9,253 nucleotides of DNA from an uncultured Methylococcaceae bacterium (GCA_903839795.1 CAIMDR010000113.1:1-9253); one strand, 5' to 3'. Counted from the stretch's first letter, positions 1 to 6,310 are shown. Notes: generated by a model not told the origin, from the letters alone. Numbers and translations are program-made.

Positions 1-16
1 AGCTCGCATCTCCAAG

Positions 17-907
17 TCAAAAAATATTTGCATATGTGTTGAGCTGGAGATTTTTGTCAGGGACAGCTACCCAGCCACCGGCATTGGCTAACGGACTTTT
101 TTTAATAAAATCAGGCGCACTCTGCGGCGGTGTAACATGAATCATGTCAAAGGCTTTAACGACTTGCTGCTTGTTACCTTCGGCATCCGTCATTTCAAAC
201 GTAGCGGTTTTAGCCGGACCATCAATGGCAACCAGATTGTGATTAAAATTGGTTTTAATCCCATAACCTGCAACGACTTTGCTTAAGGCTTTGGCAAAAA
301 AAGGAACGCCGAAAATGGCAGGGCCCGCATTACAAAACTCAATGTTAAATTTATCCAGAATACCTTTTTTACGAAATCTATCCGCCGCCAGATACATGAT
401 TTTTTGGGGTGCACCGGCACATTTAATCGGCATGGGCGGTTGTGTAAATAACGCGGTTCCCGACTCACTATTTTTGATGCATTCCCACGTATATTCTGCG
501 GTATCTGGCGAATAATTACTGCACACGTTGTTTTTACCCAACGTTTCTTTTAAGCCCGCAATTTTATCCCAATCCAATTGTAAGCCGGGACAAACCACCA
601 AGTAATCGTAACCAATCGTTTCACCCGAGCGTAAAGTCACGGTATTTTCATCCGGCTGAAAGGTTTCTGCGTAATCCTTCAGCCAAGTCACGGTTGGATG
701 AATTAAATCGGCTTCATTGCGGGTGGTTTGTTTTAAGGTATAAGCACCGCCACCAATAATGGTAAAGCCGGGTTGGTAATAATGCTTTTCAGAAGGCTCG
801 ATAAGGGCAATATTAATAGTGGCGTTTTGACGACGCATGTTATTGGCAACGGAAACGCCTGCTGCGCCGCCGCCTACAATCAAAATGGTGTGGTGTTGTT
901 GTGTCAT
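17..907 (-). CDS. sqr: Sulfide:quinone oxidoreductase, type II (SQOR-like), interrupted by an in-frame TGA
   Basis: This flavoprotein oxidises sulfide at the membrane, passes the electrons to quinone and releases sulfane sulfur to an acceptor. The N-terminus has the Rossmann FAD motif VGGGAAG (residues 11-17). IKCAGAPQKIMYLA (161-174) contains Cys163, equivalent to the conserved redox cysteine (Cys201) of human SQOR. FCNAGPAIFGVPFFAKAL (191-208) and HVTPPQSAPDF (257-267) are also SQOR-like. The ATG at 905-907 is preceded by a good AGGAAGA ribosome site. The frame stops at TGA (17-19) after NTYANIF, 296 residues in, whereas the family usually runs beyond 400. The bases after the stop stay in frame and read LGDAS, the conserved second FAD motif (normally N-[IV]-F-[GA]-[IL]-GD). 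The gene therefore most likely continues past the window edge and is interrupted by a nonsense mutation or a sequencing error. A single change in that codon (GGA) would restore it. The third SQR cysteine lies outside the window. Family identity is firm; functionality is uncertain. Confidence 0.88.
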   Translation of the reverse strand: MTQQHHTILIVGGGAAGVSVANNMRRQNATINIALIEPSEKHYYQPGFTIIGGGAYTLKQTTRNEADLIHPTVTWLKDYAETFQPDENTVTLRSGETIGYDYLVVCPGLQLDWDKIAGLKETLGKNNVCSNYSPDTAEYTWECIKNSESGTALFTQPPMPIKCAGAPQKIMYLAADRFRKKGILDKFNIEFCNAGPAIFGVPFFAKALSKVVAGYGIKTNFNHNLVAIDGPAKTATFEMTDAEGNKQQVVKAFDMIHVTPPQSAPDFIKKSPLANAGGWVAVPDKNLQLNTYANIF

Positions 908-1010
908 GAATTCTTCCTGTTGTTATTATTATGTATGGTTTAAGATGCAAGGGTGCGATGCCCTACTGTAACTCGTTGCTCCAATTTTTTATCTTGACTG
1001 GGGCAATCGT

Positions 1011-1065
1011 TAGTCGCGACGTAGGCGTCGCTCCCACGGTAGGAGCGACGCCCACGTCGCGACTA
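1011..1065. repeat. REP-like long hairpin between the sqr and persulfide dioxygenase genes
   Basis: Arms at 1011-1034 and 1042-1065 pair over 24 bp with one A-C mismatch (position 1023) around a short loop. The arms are GC-rich (GTCGCGACGT, GGCGTCGCTCC) in AT-richer surroundings. This is typical of REP/BIME-type elements spread by RAYT transposases. There is no T-run after either arm, so it is not a standard terminator, but in RNA it could protect the upstream dioxygenase message or uncouple it from sqr. Confidence 0.8.
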
Positions 1066-1165
1066 TAGCTCGTCATTAGTTTAACTGTCTGGACTCAGCT
1101 ATAATTTGATAGACTCACCTGTATCATTTTTTAAAATCAATGAATAAAAACTTGAATATCGCGTA

Positions 1166-2251
1166 TTATGCTTTTTGCCAAGCCTCAAAACCACCCGCCA
1201 TTGACAGCACATTGTTATAGCCTAACTGCTGCATCGTCTGCGCTGCCAATGCAGAACGACCGCCGGTACGGCAATAAAGCAGCACTGCTTTGGATTTGTC
1301 AGCCAATTCGGGGCTATTGCCGATTTTAAATTCCAGCACCCCGCGCGGTAAAAGTAGCGCCTTATCAATATGACCCGCCGCGTATTCACTCTCTTCGCGC
1401 GTATCAACCACAACAATGTTACCTTCTGCCAACAATTGTTTAGCGGTAGCGACATTCACTTCGGTAATATGTTGTTTGGCTTCAGTTACCAAGTCTTGGG
1501 GACTAACTTCATTACGAACGGGGCGCGTGGTATCGCGAAGTATAATAGCATCCTGACGTTCATTTTCATCCAAACCGCAATACCGGTTGGCAGGCACCGC
1601 CTGATCGATTAGCCGTGGTTTTGGCAAATTTAAATTATTCATTACTTCAATAAATGCTTCACGCGTTTTTCCGGACAGACGCGGATTGGTGGTGCATTCC
1701 TGTTTAATACTACTGACCCAACGCTCTTGATAATCATGACCCGGATAAACCAGTGTTTCATCCGGCAAAGTAAACAAACGTTGAGTGATGCAATCATAAA
1801 GCGCACCGGCATCACCGCCCTGAAAATCGGTACGACCACAACCGCCTATCAATAAAGAATCACCGGTAAAAACCCGATCACGCCATAAAAACGAAATACT
1901 GCCAGGCGTATGTCCCGGCGTAGCAATCACTTTAATCTGCTCGTTATCGCCTAATTTAAAAATATCGCCATCCTGAATTTGTACATCGGCGGTCTCGGCA
2001 CCGCAGAGTTCACTCACGGCGGTTTGTGCGCCCACTAATTGACGCAACAAACCACTTGCGGTGATGTGGTCAGCATGAACATGTGTTTCCAAGGAATATT
2101 TCAGTTGTAAACCCAGCGTTTCCAATAAAGACATATAGTCATCAATATGGGTGTTGACCGGATCAATAAAAACCGCCTCTTTACTGAGGGAATCAGCAAT
2201 TAAATAGGTATAAGTCCAGGTTTCTTTATCAAATAATTGTTTAAATATCAT
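1166..2251 (-). CDS. Persulfide dioxygenase (ETHE1-like) fused to a C-terminal rhodanese domain
   Basis: A 361-residue two-domain enzyme of sulfide oxidation. Residues 1-230 are an ETHE1-type metallo-beta-lactamase fold: THVHADH (56-62), ATPGHTPGS (110-118), TGDSLLIGGCGRTDF (129-143) and YPGHDY (169-174). The likely iron ligands are His57, His114 and Asp131. Residues about 260-361 are a rhodanese domain (VVDTREESEYAAGHI, then the active loop YCRTGGRS with Cys327). ETHE1 enzymes oxidise glutathione persulfide to sulfite; the rhodanese half can make GSSH from thiosulfate and GSH or run in reverse. Natural fusions of this architecture (PRF) are known. The ATG (2249-2251) follows a GGAGAG site seven bases upstream. 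The gene precedes sqr on the same strand, with a 258-bp gap containing a REP-like hairpin. A sigma54 promoter at 2386-2402 would transcribe it. The product is probably cytosolic, as no signal peptide is seen. Confidence 0.93.
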   Translation of the reverse strand: MIFKQLFDKETWTYTYLIADSLSKEAVFIDPVNTHIDDYMSLLETLGLQLKYSLETHVHADHITASGLLRQLVGAQTAVSELCGAETADVQIQDGDIFKLGDNEQIKVIATPGHTPGSISFLWRDRVFTGDSLLIGGCGRTDFQGGDAGALYDCITQRLFTLPDETLVYPGHDYQERWVSSIKQECTTNPRLSGKTREAFIEVMNNLNLPKPRLIDQAVPANRYCGLDENERQDAIILRDTTRPVRNEVSPQDLVTEAKQHITEVNVATAKQLLAEGNIVVVDTREESEYAAGHIDKALLLPRGVLEFKIGNSPELADKSKAVLLYCRTGGRSALAAQTMQQLGYNNVLSMAGGFEAWQKA

Positions 2252-2272
2252 GATGTCTCTCCGGGTGTTACT

Positions 2273-2338
2273 GTTAATGGGTAATCATTCAGTCCCCCTT
2301 TTTCAAAGGGGGAGGTTAATAATTACGTTAATGGGTAA
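2273..2338. repeat. Small palindrome flanked by 12-bp direct repeats
   Basis: GTTAATGGGTAA occurs at 2273-2284 and again at 2327-2338. Between them lies a perfect 9-bp stem with a 3-base loop (TCCCCCTTT at 2293-2301, AAAGGGGGA at 2305-2313). A hairpin bounded by direct repeats suggests a tiny insertion that duplicated its target, though 12 bp with a short palindromic core is only suggestive. In the minus-strand message it lies in the 5' leader of the dioxygenase gene, between the predicted transcription start and the ribosome site. Confidence 0.6.
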
Positions 2339-2385
2339 GATTACGTGGTCGCCGCAAGCAAATACGTTGAACTTACTTATACTTT

Positions 2386-2402
2386 AGCAAAGCCTATGCC
2401 AA
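2386..2402 (-). promoter_or_regulatory. Sigma54 (RpoN) -24/-12 promoter for the sulfide-oxidation genes
   Basis: On the minus strand the site reads TTGGCATAGGCTTTGCT. It has the invariant GG and GC separated by ten bases and matches YTGGCACGRNNNTTGCW at every position except two in the tolerant CACG segment. The predicted start is near 2375, giving a leader of about 125 bases before the dioxygenase ATG. The phased TGTTTCA/TGAAACA sites lie roughly 90-147 bp upstream of that start, a normal distance for an enhancer-binding protein. Confidence 0.72.
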
Positions 2403-2463
2403 CAGCAAAAATCATCGTCAATCGATTGTTTTATTAGTTATCTTCATTTTTTACTTTATCAGA

Positions 2464-2522
2464 TGTTTCAATTTAATGTTTCATTAAGACACGTAAATGT
2501 TTCAATGAAACAGTATGAAACA
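2464..2522. promoter_or_regulatory. Upstream activating sequence: phased TGTTTCA/TGAAACA sites
   Basis: A perfect 15-bp palindrome, TGTTTCAATGAAACA, lies at 2498-2512. An imperfect copy (TGTTTCATTAAGACA, 2477-2491) is centred 21 bp away, about two helical turns. Half-sites flank them: TGTTTCA at 2464-2470 and TGAAACA at 2516-2522. Such arrays are the usual targets of sigma54 enhancer-binding proteins with a Fis-type helix-turn-helix. The sites lie upstream of the sigma54 promoter at 2386-2402. The cognate regulator is not in the window. A FisR-type sulfane-sulfur sensor, known to activate sqr/pdo genes with sigma54 in Cupriavidus, is the natural guess. Confidence 0.65.
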
Positions 2523-2545
2523 AAGGTATTTAAAAGCTTAAAAGC

Positions 2546-2623
2546 TTATCACCACGAAGACACGAAGTTTTTGCTTGTTGTTGTTGTTTTTCTTCGTGCT
2601 CTTCGTGTCTTCGTGGTGAATAA
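2546..2623. repeat. Inverted pair of the CACCACGAAGACACGAAG dispersed repeat
   Basis: CACCACGAAGACACGAAG at 2550-2567 is repeated as its exact reverse complement at 2601-2618, giving an 18-bp perfect stem around 33 T-rich bases. An extra CTTCGTG copy sits inside the loop (2592-2598). The same unit recurs at 6311-6691 and 9102-9253. Here it lies between the DUF2897-like gene and the activating sites of the sulfide genes, and could act as a weak terminator or insulator for the former. Confidence 0.85.
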
Positions 2624-2636
2624 GTTTCGTGTTTTA

Positions 2637-2774
2637 TCACCAGTCATCCGATTTATCTTCATAAGGCTGCGCTTTAACCGTATCGGGAATTTTGGGTGTC
2701 TTTGCCGTTCTGAGCAAAATTAATGCCCCGCCTAAGACAAACGCTAAGGCGGCTAAAAATAACAATACCCACAT
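2637..2774 (-). CDS. Small single-pass membrane protein, DUF2897-like (45 aa)
   Basis: The product has one hydrophobic segment (residues 2-21, WVLLFLAALAFVLGGALILL), then a short basic and proline-containing linker (RTAKTPKIPD) and an acidic tail ending YEDKSDDW. That layout, with one N-terminal membrane helix and a DDW-rich end, matches the small DUF2897 family of gammaproteobacteria, whose function is unknown. The ATG at 2772-2774 has an AGGAG ribosome site eight bases upstream, and an in-frame TGA lies just before it, so the start is well fixed. The gene is divergent from trhP across an 82-bp gap holding a 25-bp palindrome. Its downstream neighbour on the same strand is the sulfide module, about 385 bp away and with its own promoter, so co-transcription is not required. 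Family assignment is from memory of the pattern. Confidence 0.7.
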   Translation of the reverse strand: MWVLLFLAALAFVLGGALILLRTAKTPKIPDTVKAQPYEDKSDDW

Positions 2775-2792
2775 TTTTCATACTCCTATTTT

Positions 2793-2821
2793 TTGCTGTG
2801 CCTAAGCTGGTGTAATATACA
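2793..2821 (+). promoter_or_regulatory. Candidate sigma70 promoter for trhP
   Basis: TTGCTG (2793-2798) and TATACA (2816-2821) are separated by 17 bp, giving a start near 2828 and a leader of about 29 bases. Neither box is a full match. The -10 box lies inside the palindrome at 2810-2834, so a protein bound there would block the promoter. Confidence 0.4.
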
Positions 2822-2834
2822 CCGTATATTACAC
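2810..2834. promoter_or_regulatory. Perfect 25-bp palindrome, candidate operator
   Basis: GTGTAATATAC (2810-2820) and its exact reverse complement GTATATTACAC (2824-2834) flank a 3-base centre. It sits in the divergent gap between the DUF2897-like gene and trhP and overlaps the predicted trhP -10 box, as a dimeric repressor site would. I do not recognise the factor. A cruciform or terminator role is less likely because the arms are AT-rich and no T-run follows. Confidence 0.5.
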
Positions 2835-2856
2835 TTAATCATTTACCGACATCATC

Positions 2857-4200
2857 ATGAAACCAATCGAACTTCTCTCGCCTGCCGGCACTATTAAAAA
2901 CATGCGCTATGCCTTTGCCTTTGGCGCAGATGCCGTTTATGCGGGGCAACCGCGTTACAGCTTGAGAGTACGCAACAATGATTTTCTGGCTGACAACCTG
3001 GCCAAAGGCATAGCTGAAGCACACCGGCAAGGTAAAAAGTTTTTTCTGGCGACGAATGTCATTCCTCACAATGCCAAAGTTAAAACCTTTATGGCCGATA
3101 TTGCCCCTATTATCGCCATGAAACCAGATGCCTTGATTATGGCTGACCCCGGTTTGATTATGATGACACGGGAAGCTTGGCCGGATATGCCTATCCATTT
3201 ATCAGTGCAAGCCAATACCGTCAACTATGCCACCGTAAAATTCTGGCAAAGCGTCGGTATTAAGCGGGTTATTTTATCGCGTGAACTGTCGCTTGATGAA
3301 ATCGAAGAAATTCGCCAGAAATGCCCGGACATCGAGCTTGAAGTGTTTGTGCACGGTGCTTTATGTATTGCTTATTCAGGACGCTGTTTGCTGTCGGGTT
3401 ATTTCAATCATCGTGATCCTAACCAGGGAACGTGTACCAACTCTTGCCGCTGGAAATATGATACCGTGCCCGCCCATGAAAATGCCGAAGGCGACCTGGT
3501 GCCCGATGCCGAAGTGCTGTCAATGAGCGACATTAGCACCGCCAGTTGTGGCGGCGCAGAGCGGCACCCCTTGGCAGACCAGTTGTATTTTCTTGAAGAA
3601 GAAGGCCGCAAAGGGGAGTTATTGCCGATCATGGAAGATGAAAATGGCACCTACATCATGAACTCCAAAGATTTAAGAGCCATTGAACATGTGCAACGCT
3701 TGGTGGCTATTGGCATCAACAGTCTTAAAATAGAAGGTCGCACCAAATCCCATTATTACGTTGCCCGCACGGCGCAAACTTATCGCATGGCGATTGACGA
3801 TGCACTGGCAGGCCGTGCATTTCAGCCTGAACTTATCGGTGTTTTGGAAAATTTGGCCAATCGTGGCTATACTGATGGTTTCTATCAGCGTCATCATACC
3901 CATGAACAACAAAACTATATCACCGGTTATTCCAAAAGCCATCAACAGCAATTTTGCGGCGAAATAAGAAGTTATGATTCAGCAACCGGACTGGCGACCA
4001 TTGATGTAAAAAATAAATTTACCGTCGGTGACAAGCTGGAGCTTATTCTGCCCGAAGGCAATCAGGACATTATTGTGGAACGCATGGAAGATATGCACGG
4101 CCATAGTATGCAGGAAGCCCCCGGCGGTGGCTATGAAGTAAAAATACCGTTACCGGAAATACACAGTGTGAATGGACTGTTAGCGCGTTATACTAGTTAA
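2857..4200 (+). CDS. trhP: tRNA 5-hydroxyuridine modification protein TrhP (YegQ), peptidase U32 family
   Basis: This 447-residue protein aligns from memory nearly end to end with E. coli YegQ (453 aa). Shared blocks include ELLSPAGTIKNMRYAFAFGA (5-24), QPRYSLRVRNN (31-41), IHLSVQAN (113-120) and IMNSKDLRAI. The cysteine motif C-x6-C-x15-C-x3-C (Cys170, 177, 193, 197), in GALC..GRC..GTCTNSC, is the probable [4Fe-4S] site shared by this U32 subgroup. TrhP is needed for prephenate-dependent hydroxylation of U34 in several tRNAs, the first step toward cmo5U/mcmo5U. Despite the old name it is not thought to be a protease. The C-terminal part (about 365-447) is the beta-barrel PUA-like U32 C domain (VKNKFTVGDKLEL). 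No clear ribosome site precedes the ATG, but ELLSPAG begins right after it, as in homologues. The gene stands alone on its strand, followed by a 232-bp repeat. Confidence 0.95.
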   Translation: MKPIELLSPAGTIKNMRYAFAFGADAVYAGQPRYSLRVRNNDFLADNLAKGIAEAHRQGKKFFLATNVIPHNAKVKTFMADIAPIIAMKPDALIMADPGLIMMTREAWPDMPIHLSVQANTVNYATVKFWQSVGIKRVILSRELSLDEIEEIRQKCPDIELEVFVHGALCIAYSGRCLLSGYFNHRDPNQGTCTNSCRWKYDTVPAHENAEGDLVPDAEVLSMSDISTASCGGAERHPLADQLYFLEEEGRKGELLPIMEDENGTYIMNSKDLRAIEHVQRLVAIGINSLKIEGRTKSHYYVARTAQTYRMAIDDALAGRAFQPELIGVLENLANRGYTDGFYQRHHTHEQQNYITGYSKSHQQQFCGEIRSYDSATGLATIDVKNKFTVGDKLELILPEGNQDIIVERMEDMHGHSMQEAPGGGYEVKIPLPEIHSVNGLLARYTS

Positions 4201-4204
4201 AAGC

Positions 4205-4411
4205 AGGCTAAGGGCTAAAGGTACAAGGCGAAAGGTGCAGATCCAATATCATTTGGTTAAGCCGTTCGCTGAGCGGAGCCGAAGCGTTTTTGCCGGCTTC
4301 GACTCTGCTCAGCCAACGGTTTATCTTGCCAGGAAGCACTTAACTTAACGGTATTGGGTGCAGATCTACTGAGCTTTGTACCTTTAGCCTTTAACCTTTC
4401 ACCCTTAGCCT
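4205..4411. repeat. Nested inverted-repeat element (MITE-like) between trhP and the rraA-like gene
   Basis: The outer arms share GGCTAAAGGTACAA (4213-4226) with its exact reverse complement at 4376-4389. Further copies of the GGCTAAGG/AAAGGT theme (4206-4237) match CCTTTCACCCTTAGCC (4395-4410). GTGCAGATC also occurs twice (4235-4243 and 4359-4367). Nested inside is an imperfect 28-bp stem, 4258-4285 with 4296-4323 (GCTGAGCGGAGCCGAAGC against GCTTCGACTCTGCTCAGC). No ORF or terminator T-run is present. The right arm ends some 20 bases before the rraA start codon, so the element has probably supplied that gene's upstream region. Confidence 0.75.
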
Positions 4412-4432
4412 TATGACCTTGAACCTTAATCT

Positions 4433-4918
4433 ATGACTTTCACTACTGCTAATCTTTGCGATGTTCACTCAGAAGAGGATTATTTCCAAATTGCTGAGCC
4501 GGCATTTATCTCTTACGGGGCTAAGCCGTTTTTTTCCGGCCAAATCACCACACTGAAAACGTTTGAGGATAACGCTTTAGTCAGAAGCGTTCTGGAAGAA
4601 AAAGTACAAAACCGGGTATTGGTCATTGATAGCGGTGGCTCTCATCGCTGTGCTTTGGTAGACAATAATCTGGCAATGCTTGCCATTGCCAATGGTTGGC
4701 AAGGCATTATTATTTATGGCTGCCTTCGTGATTCTGCGCTGATCAATAATCTCCCCATTGGCATCCGCGCCCTACATACACATCCCTTACAAAGCCATAA
4801 AAAAGGCAATGGCGACCGCGACTTATTAGTCTCTTTTGCCGGTGTCAATTTTAAAAAAGATCATTTTTTATATGCGGATATGGATGGAATTATCGTATCT
4901 GCAAGCCTGTTGAGTTAA
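4433..4918 (+). CDS. rraA: RraA family protein (RNase E inhibitor-like / oxaloacid aldolase fold)
   Basis: The 161-residue product has the length and core motifs of RraA/MenG-like proteins: LCDVHSEE (8-15), SGQITTLKTFEDN (35-47), RVLVIDSGGSHRCALVD (61-77), IIIYGCLRDS (92-101) and an end LYADMDGIIVS. E. coli RraA binds RNase E and lowers mRNA decay. Relatives are class II 4-hydroxy-4-methyl-2-oxoglutarate/oxaloacetate aldolases. Here Arg99-Asp100 in GCLRD keeps the metal/substrate signature lost in E. coli RraA (VRQVDD), so aldolase or oxaloacetate decarboxylase activity is possible. The segment IRALHTHPLQSHKKGNGDRD (111-130) is typical of the RraA-like group with that signature. No ribosome site is visible before the ATG, and the only nearby upstream ATG (4413) is out of frame and closes at once. 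ispH follows 36 bp later. The family is firm; the in vivo role is not. Confidence 0.88.
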   Translation: MTFTTANLCDVHSEEDYFQIAEPAFISYGAKPFFSGQITTLKTFEDNALVRSVLEEKVQNRVLVIDSGGSHRCALVDNNLAMLAIANGWQGIIIYGCLRDSALINNLPIGIRALHTHPLQSHKKGNGDRDLLVSFAGVNFKKDHFLYADMDGIIVSASLLS

Positions 4919-4954
4919 AATAATATCAACTTAACCCAGTAAAGAAGTCAAGAT

Positions 4955-5914
4955 ATGCAAATTGTACTCGCTAACCCCCGTGGATTCTGTGCCGGCGTAG
5001 ACCGCGCCATCGAAATTGTTGACCAAGCACTTGAAACGTTTGGTGCACCCATTTATGTTCGGCATGAAGTGGTCCATAACCGCACCGTTGTTGATGGCCT
5101 TAAAGAAAAAGGCGCTATTTTTATAGAAGAATTAACCGACGTGCCCGTAGGTTCTTACCTTATTTTTAGTGCCCATGGCGTTTCCAAACAAGTCCAGCAA
5201 GAAGCTAAAGAGCGTGACTTAACCGTCTTTGATGCCACCTGTCCGCTAGTGACTAAAGTTCATATTCAGGTTGCCAAGCATGCAAAATCAGACCGCGAAG
5301 TTATTCTCATCGGTCATGCCGGACACCCCGAAGTTGAAGGCACTATGGGTCAATATGAAAAATGCACTGACAATGGCGGCATTTATTTAGTAGAAACCCC
5401 GGACGATGTTAAAAAATTAGTGGTCAATAACCCGGATAACCTGGCTTATGTAACACAAACGACGCTGTCCATGACGGATACCAAAATTATGGTAGATGCC
5501 TTAAGAGCTCGCTTTACCTCTATTCAGGAACAGAAAAAAGACGACATCTGCTACGCCACCCAAAACCGCCAGGATGCAGTCTTTGAACTGGCAAAAACAG
5601 CGGATACCATTCTGGTTGTAGGCTCTATCAACAGCTCTAATTCCAACCGTTTACGAGAAATTGCCGAACAATTGGGTAAAACCGCCTATTTGATTGACAC
5701 AGCAAAAGATATGCAACAAAGCTGGTTTGAGGATGTTAATGTTGTCGGTGTTACTGCCGGTGCCTCAGCACCCGAAGTCTTGGTTCAGGAAGTCATTAAT
5801 CAGTTAAAAGAATGGGGTGGTAAATCGGCCGTTGAAATTCAGGGCATAGAAGAAAAAGTCGTGTTTTCTTTGCCTAAAGGCTTAAAAAAAGAAAAAGAGT
5901 TGAGTGCAAACTGA
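4955..5914 (+). CDS. ispH: 4-hydroxy-3-methylbut-2-enyl diphosphate reductase IspH (LytB)
   Basis: This is the last enzyme of the MEP isoprenoid pathway. It reduces HMBPP to IPP and DMAPP using a [4Fe-4S] cluster and electrons from ferredoxin or flavodoxin. The three cluster cysteines are present: Cys12 in [12 protein letters not shown], Cys96 in [12 protein letters not shown] and Cys199 in [14 protein letters not shown]. His41, His124, Glu126 (GHPEVEGT) and Thr167 (YVTQTT) line the substrate site in E. coli numbering, and [10 protein letters not shown] is the diphosphate-binding loop. The length of 319 is normal (E. coli 316). The ATG at 4955 is preceded by a modest AAGAAG site, and the conserved [12 protein letters not shown] opening fixes it. 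The last 11 bases overlap hslR, so the two genes are probably translationally coupled. The rraA-like gene 36 bp upstream is likely in the same transcript. Confidence 0.97.
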   Translation: MQIVLANPRGFCAGVDRAIEIVDQALETFGAPIYVRHEVVHNRTVVDGLKEKGAIFIEELTDVPVGSYLIFSAHGVSKQVQQEAKERDLTVFDATCPLVTKVHIQVAKHAKSDREVILIGHAGHPEVEGTMGQYEKCTDNGGIYLVETPDDVKKLVVNNPDNLAYVTQTTLSMTDTKIMVDALRARFTSIQEQKKDDICYATQNRQDAVFELAKTADTILVVGSINSSNSNRLREIAEQLGKTAYLIDTAKDMQQSWFEDVNVVGVTAGASAPEVLVQEVINQLKEWGGKSAVEIQGIEEKVVFSLPKGLKKEKELSAN

Positions 5915-6299
5915 ACTCGAAACCATCCGTCTGGATAAATGGTTATGGACTGCGCGTTTTTTTAAAACGCGCAAACTGGCAGCGGATGCTATTTCCGGTG
6001 GAAAAATCCATGTCAACAAGCAACGCACAAAACCGGGAAAAGAAATAAAACCGGGCGCGTTGCTCTCCATAAGCAAAGAAGGACTAAACTGGGAAGTCAC
6101 AATAATCGGGCTTTCCAAGCAAAGACGACCGGCTAAAGAAGCCATTTTGCTCTATGAAGAAACGCCTGAAAGTTTTGCAAAACGTCAGCAACAAATGATT
6201 CTGCAACGAGAACAGCGCGAACTGTTTGATTTCAGTGGCCAGGATCATAAACCCAACAAAAAAGAAAGACGCTTGATACATCGCTTTAAGCAGGTGTAA
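5904..6299 (+). CDS. hslR: Ribosome-associated heat shock protein Hsp15 (S4 RNA-binding domain)
   Basis: A 131-residue basic protein with an N-terminal S4 RNA-binding domain (residues 7-55: [37 protein letters not shown]) and the Hsp15 hallmark [18 protein letters not shown] (93-110). The basic tail [12 protein letters not shown] is also family-typical. Hsp15 binds free 50S subunits that still carry a nascent chain and tRNA after abortive translation and helps recycle them. The start is a GTG inside the end of ispH (11-bp overlap). No ATG is available before the conserved RLDKW, and the resulting N-terminus is close in length to E. coli Hsp15 (133 aa). Pairing with ispH is probably simple packing into one operon rather than shared function. 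Confidence 0.93.
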   Translation: MQTELETIRLDKWLWTARFFKTRKLAADAISGGKIHVNKQRTKPGKEIKPGALLSISKEGLNWEVTIIGLSKQRRPAKEAILLYEETPESFAKRQQQMILQREQRELFDFSGQDHKPNKKERRLIHRFKQV

Positions 6300-6310
6300 T
6301 TTATTTTTTA

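Noticed and set aside
17..19. TGA in sqr decoded as an amino acid through a changed genetic code
   Set aside because: Several intact genes here end at TGA exactly where their families end (ispH, tusB, sugE), so general reassignment is not supported.
947..962. Second sigma54-like site (minus strand GGCATC...TTGC) upstream of sqr
   Set aside because: GG and GC are separated by 12 bases rather than 10, which is outside what RpoN tolerates.
2463..2723. Plus-strand 86-codon open frame
   Set aside because: It runs through the enhancer sites and the inverted CACCACGAAG repeat, then across the DUF2897-like gene on the other strand. It has a repeat-derived composition (LLVVVVFLRALRVFVV), no ribosome site and no family resemblance.
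2839..3198. 119-codon minus-strand open frame within trhP
   Set aside because: It is a shadow of the strongly conserved trhP frame, with no ribosome site or recognisable domain.
4258..4323. Rho-independent terminator of trhP
   Set aside because: The stem is long but imperfect and no T-run follows it. It fits a dispersed palindromic repeat better.
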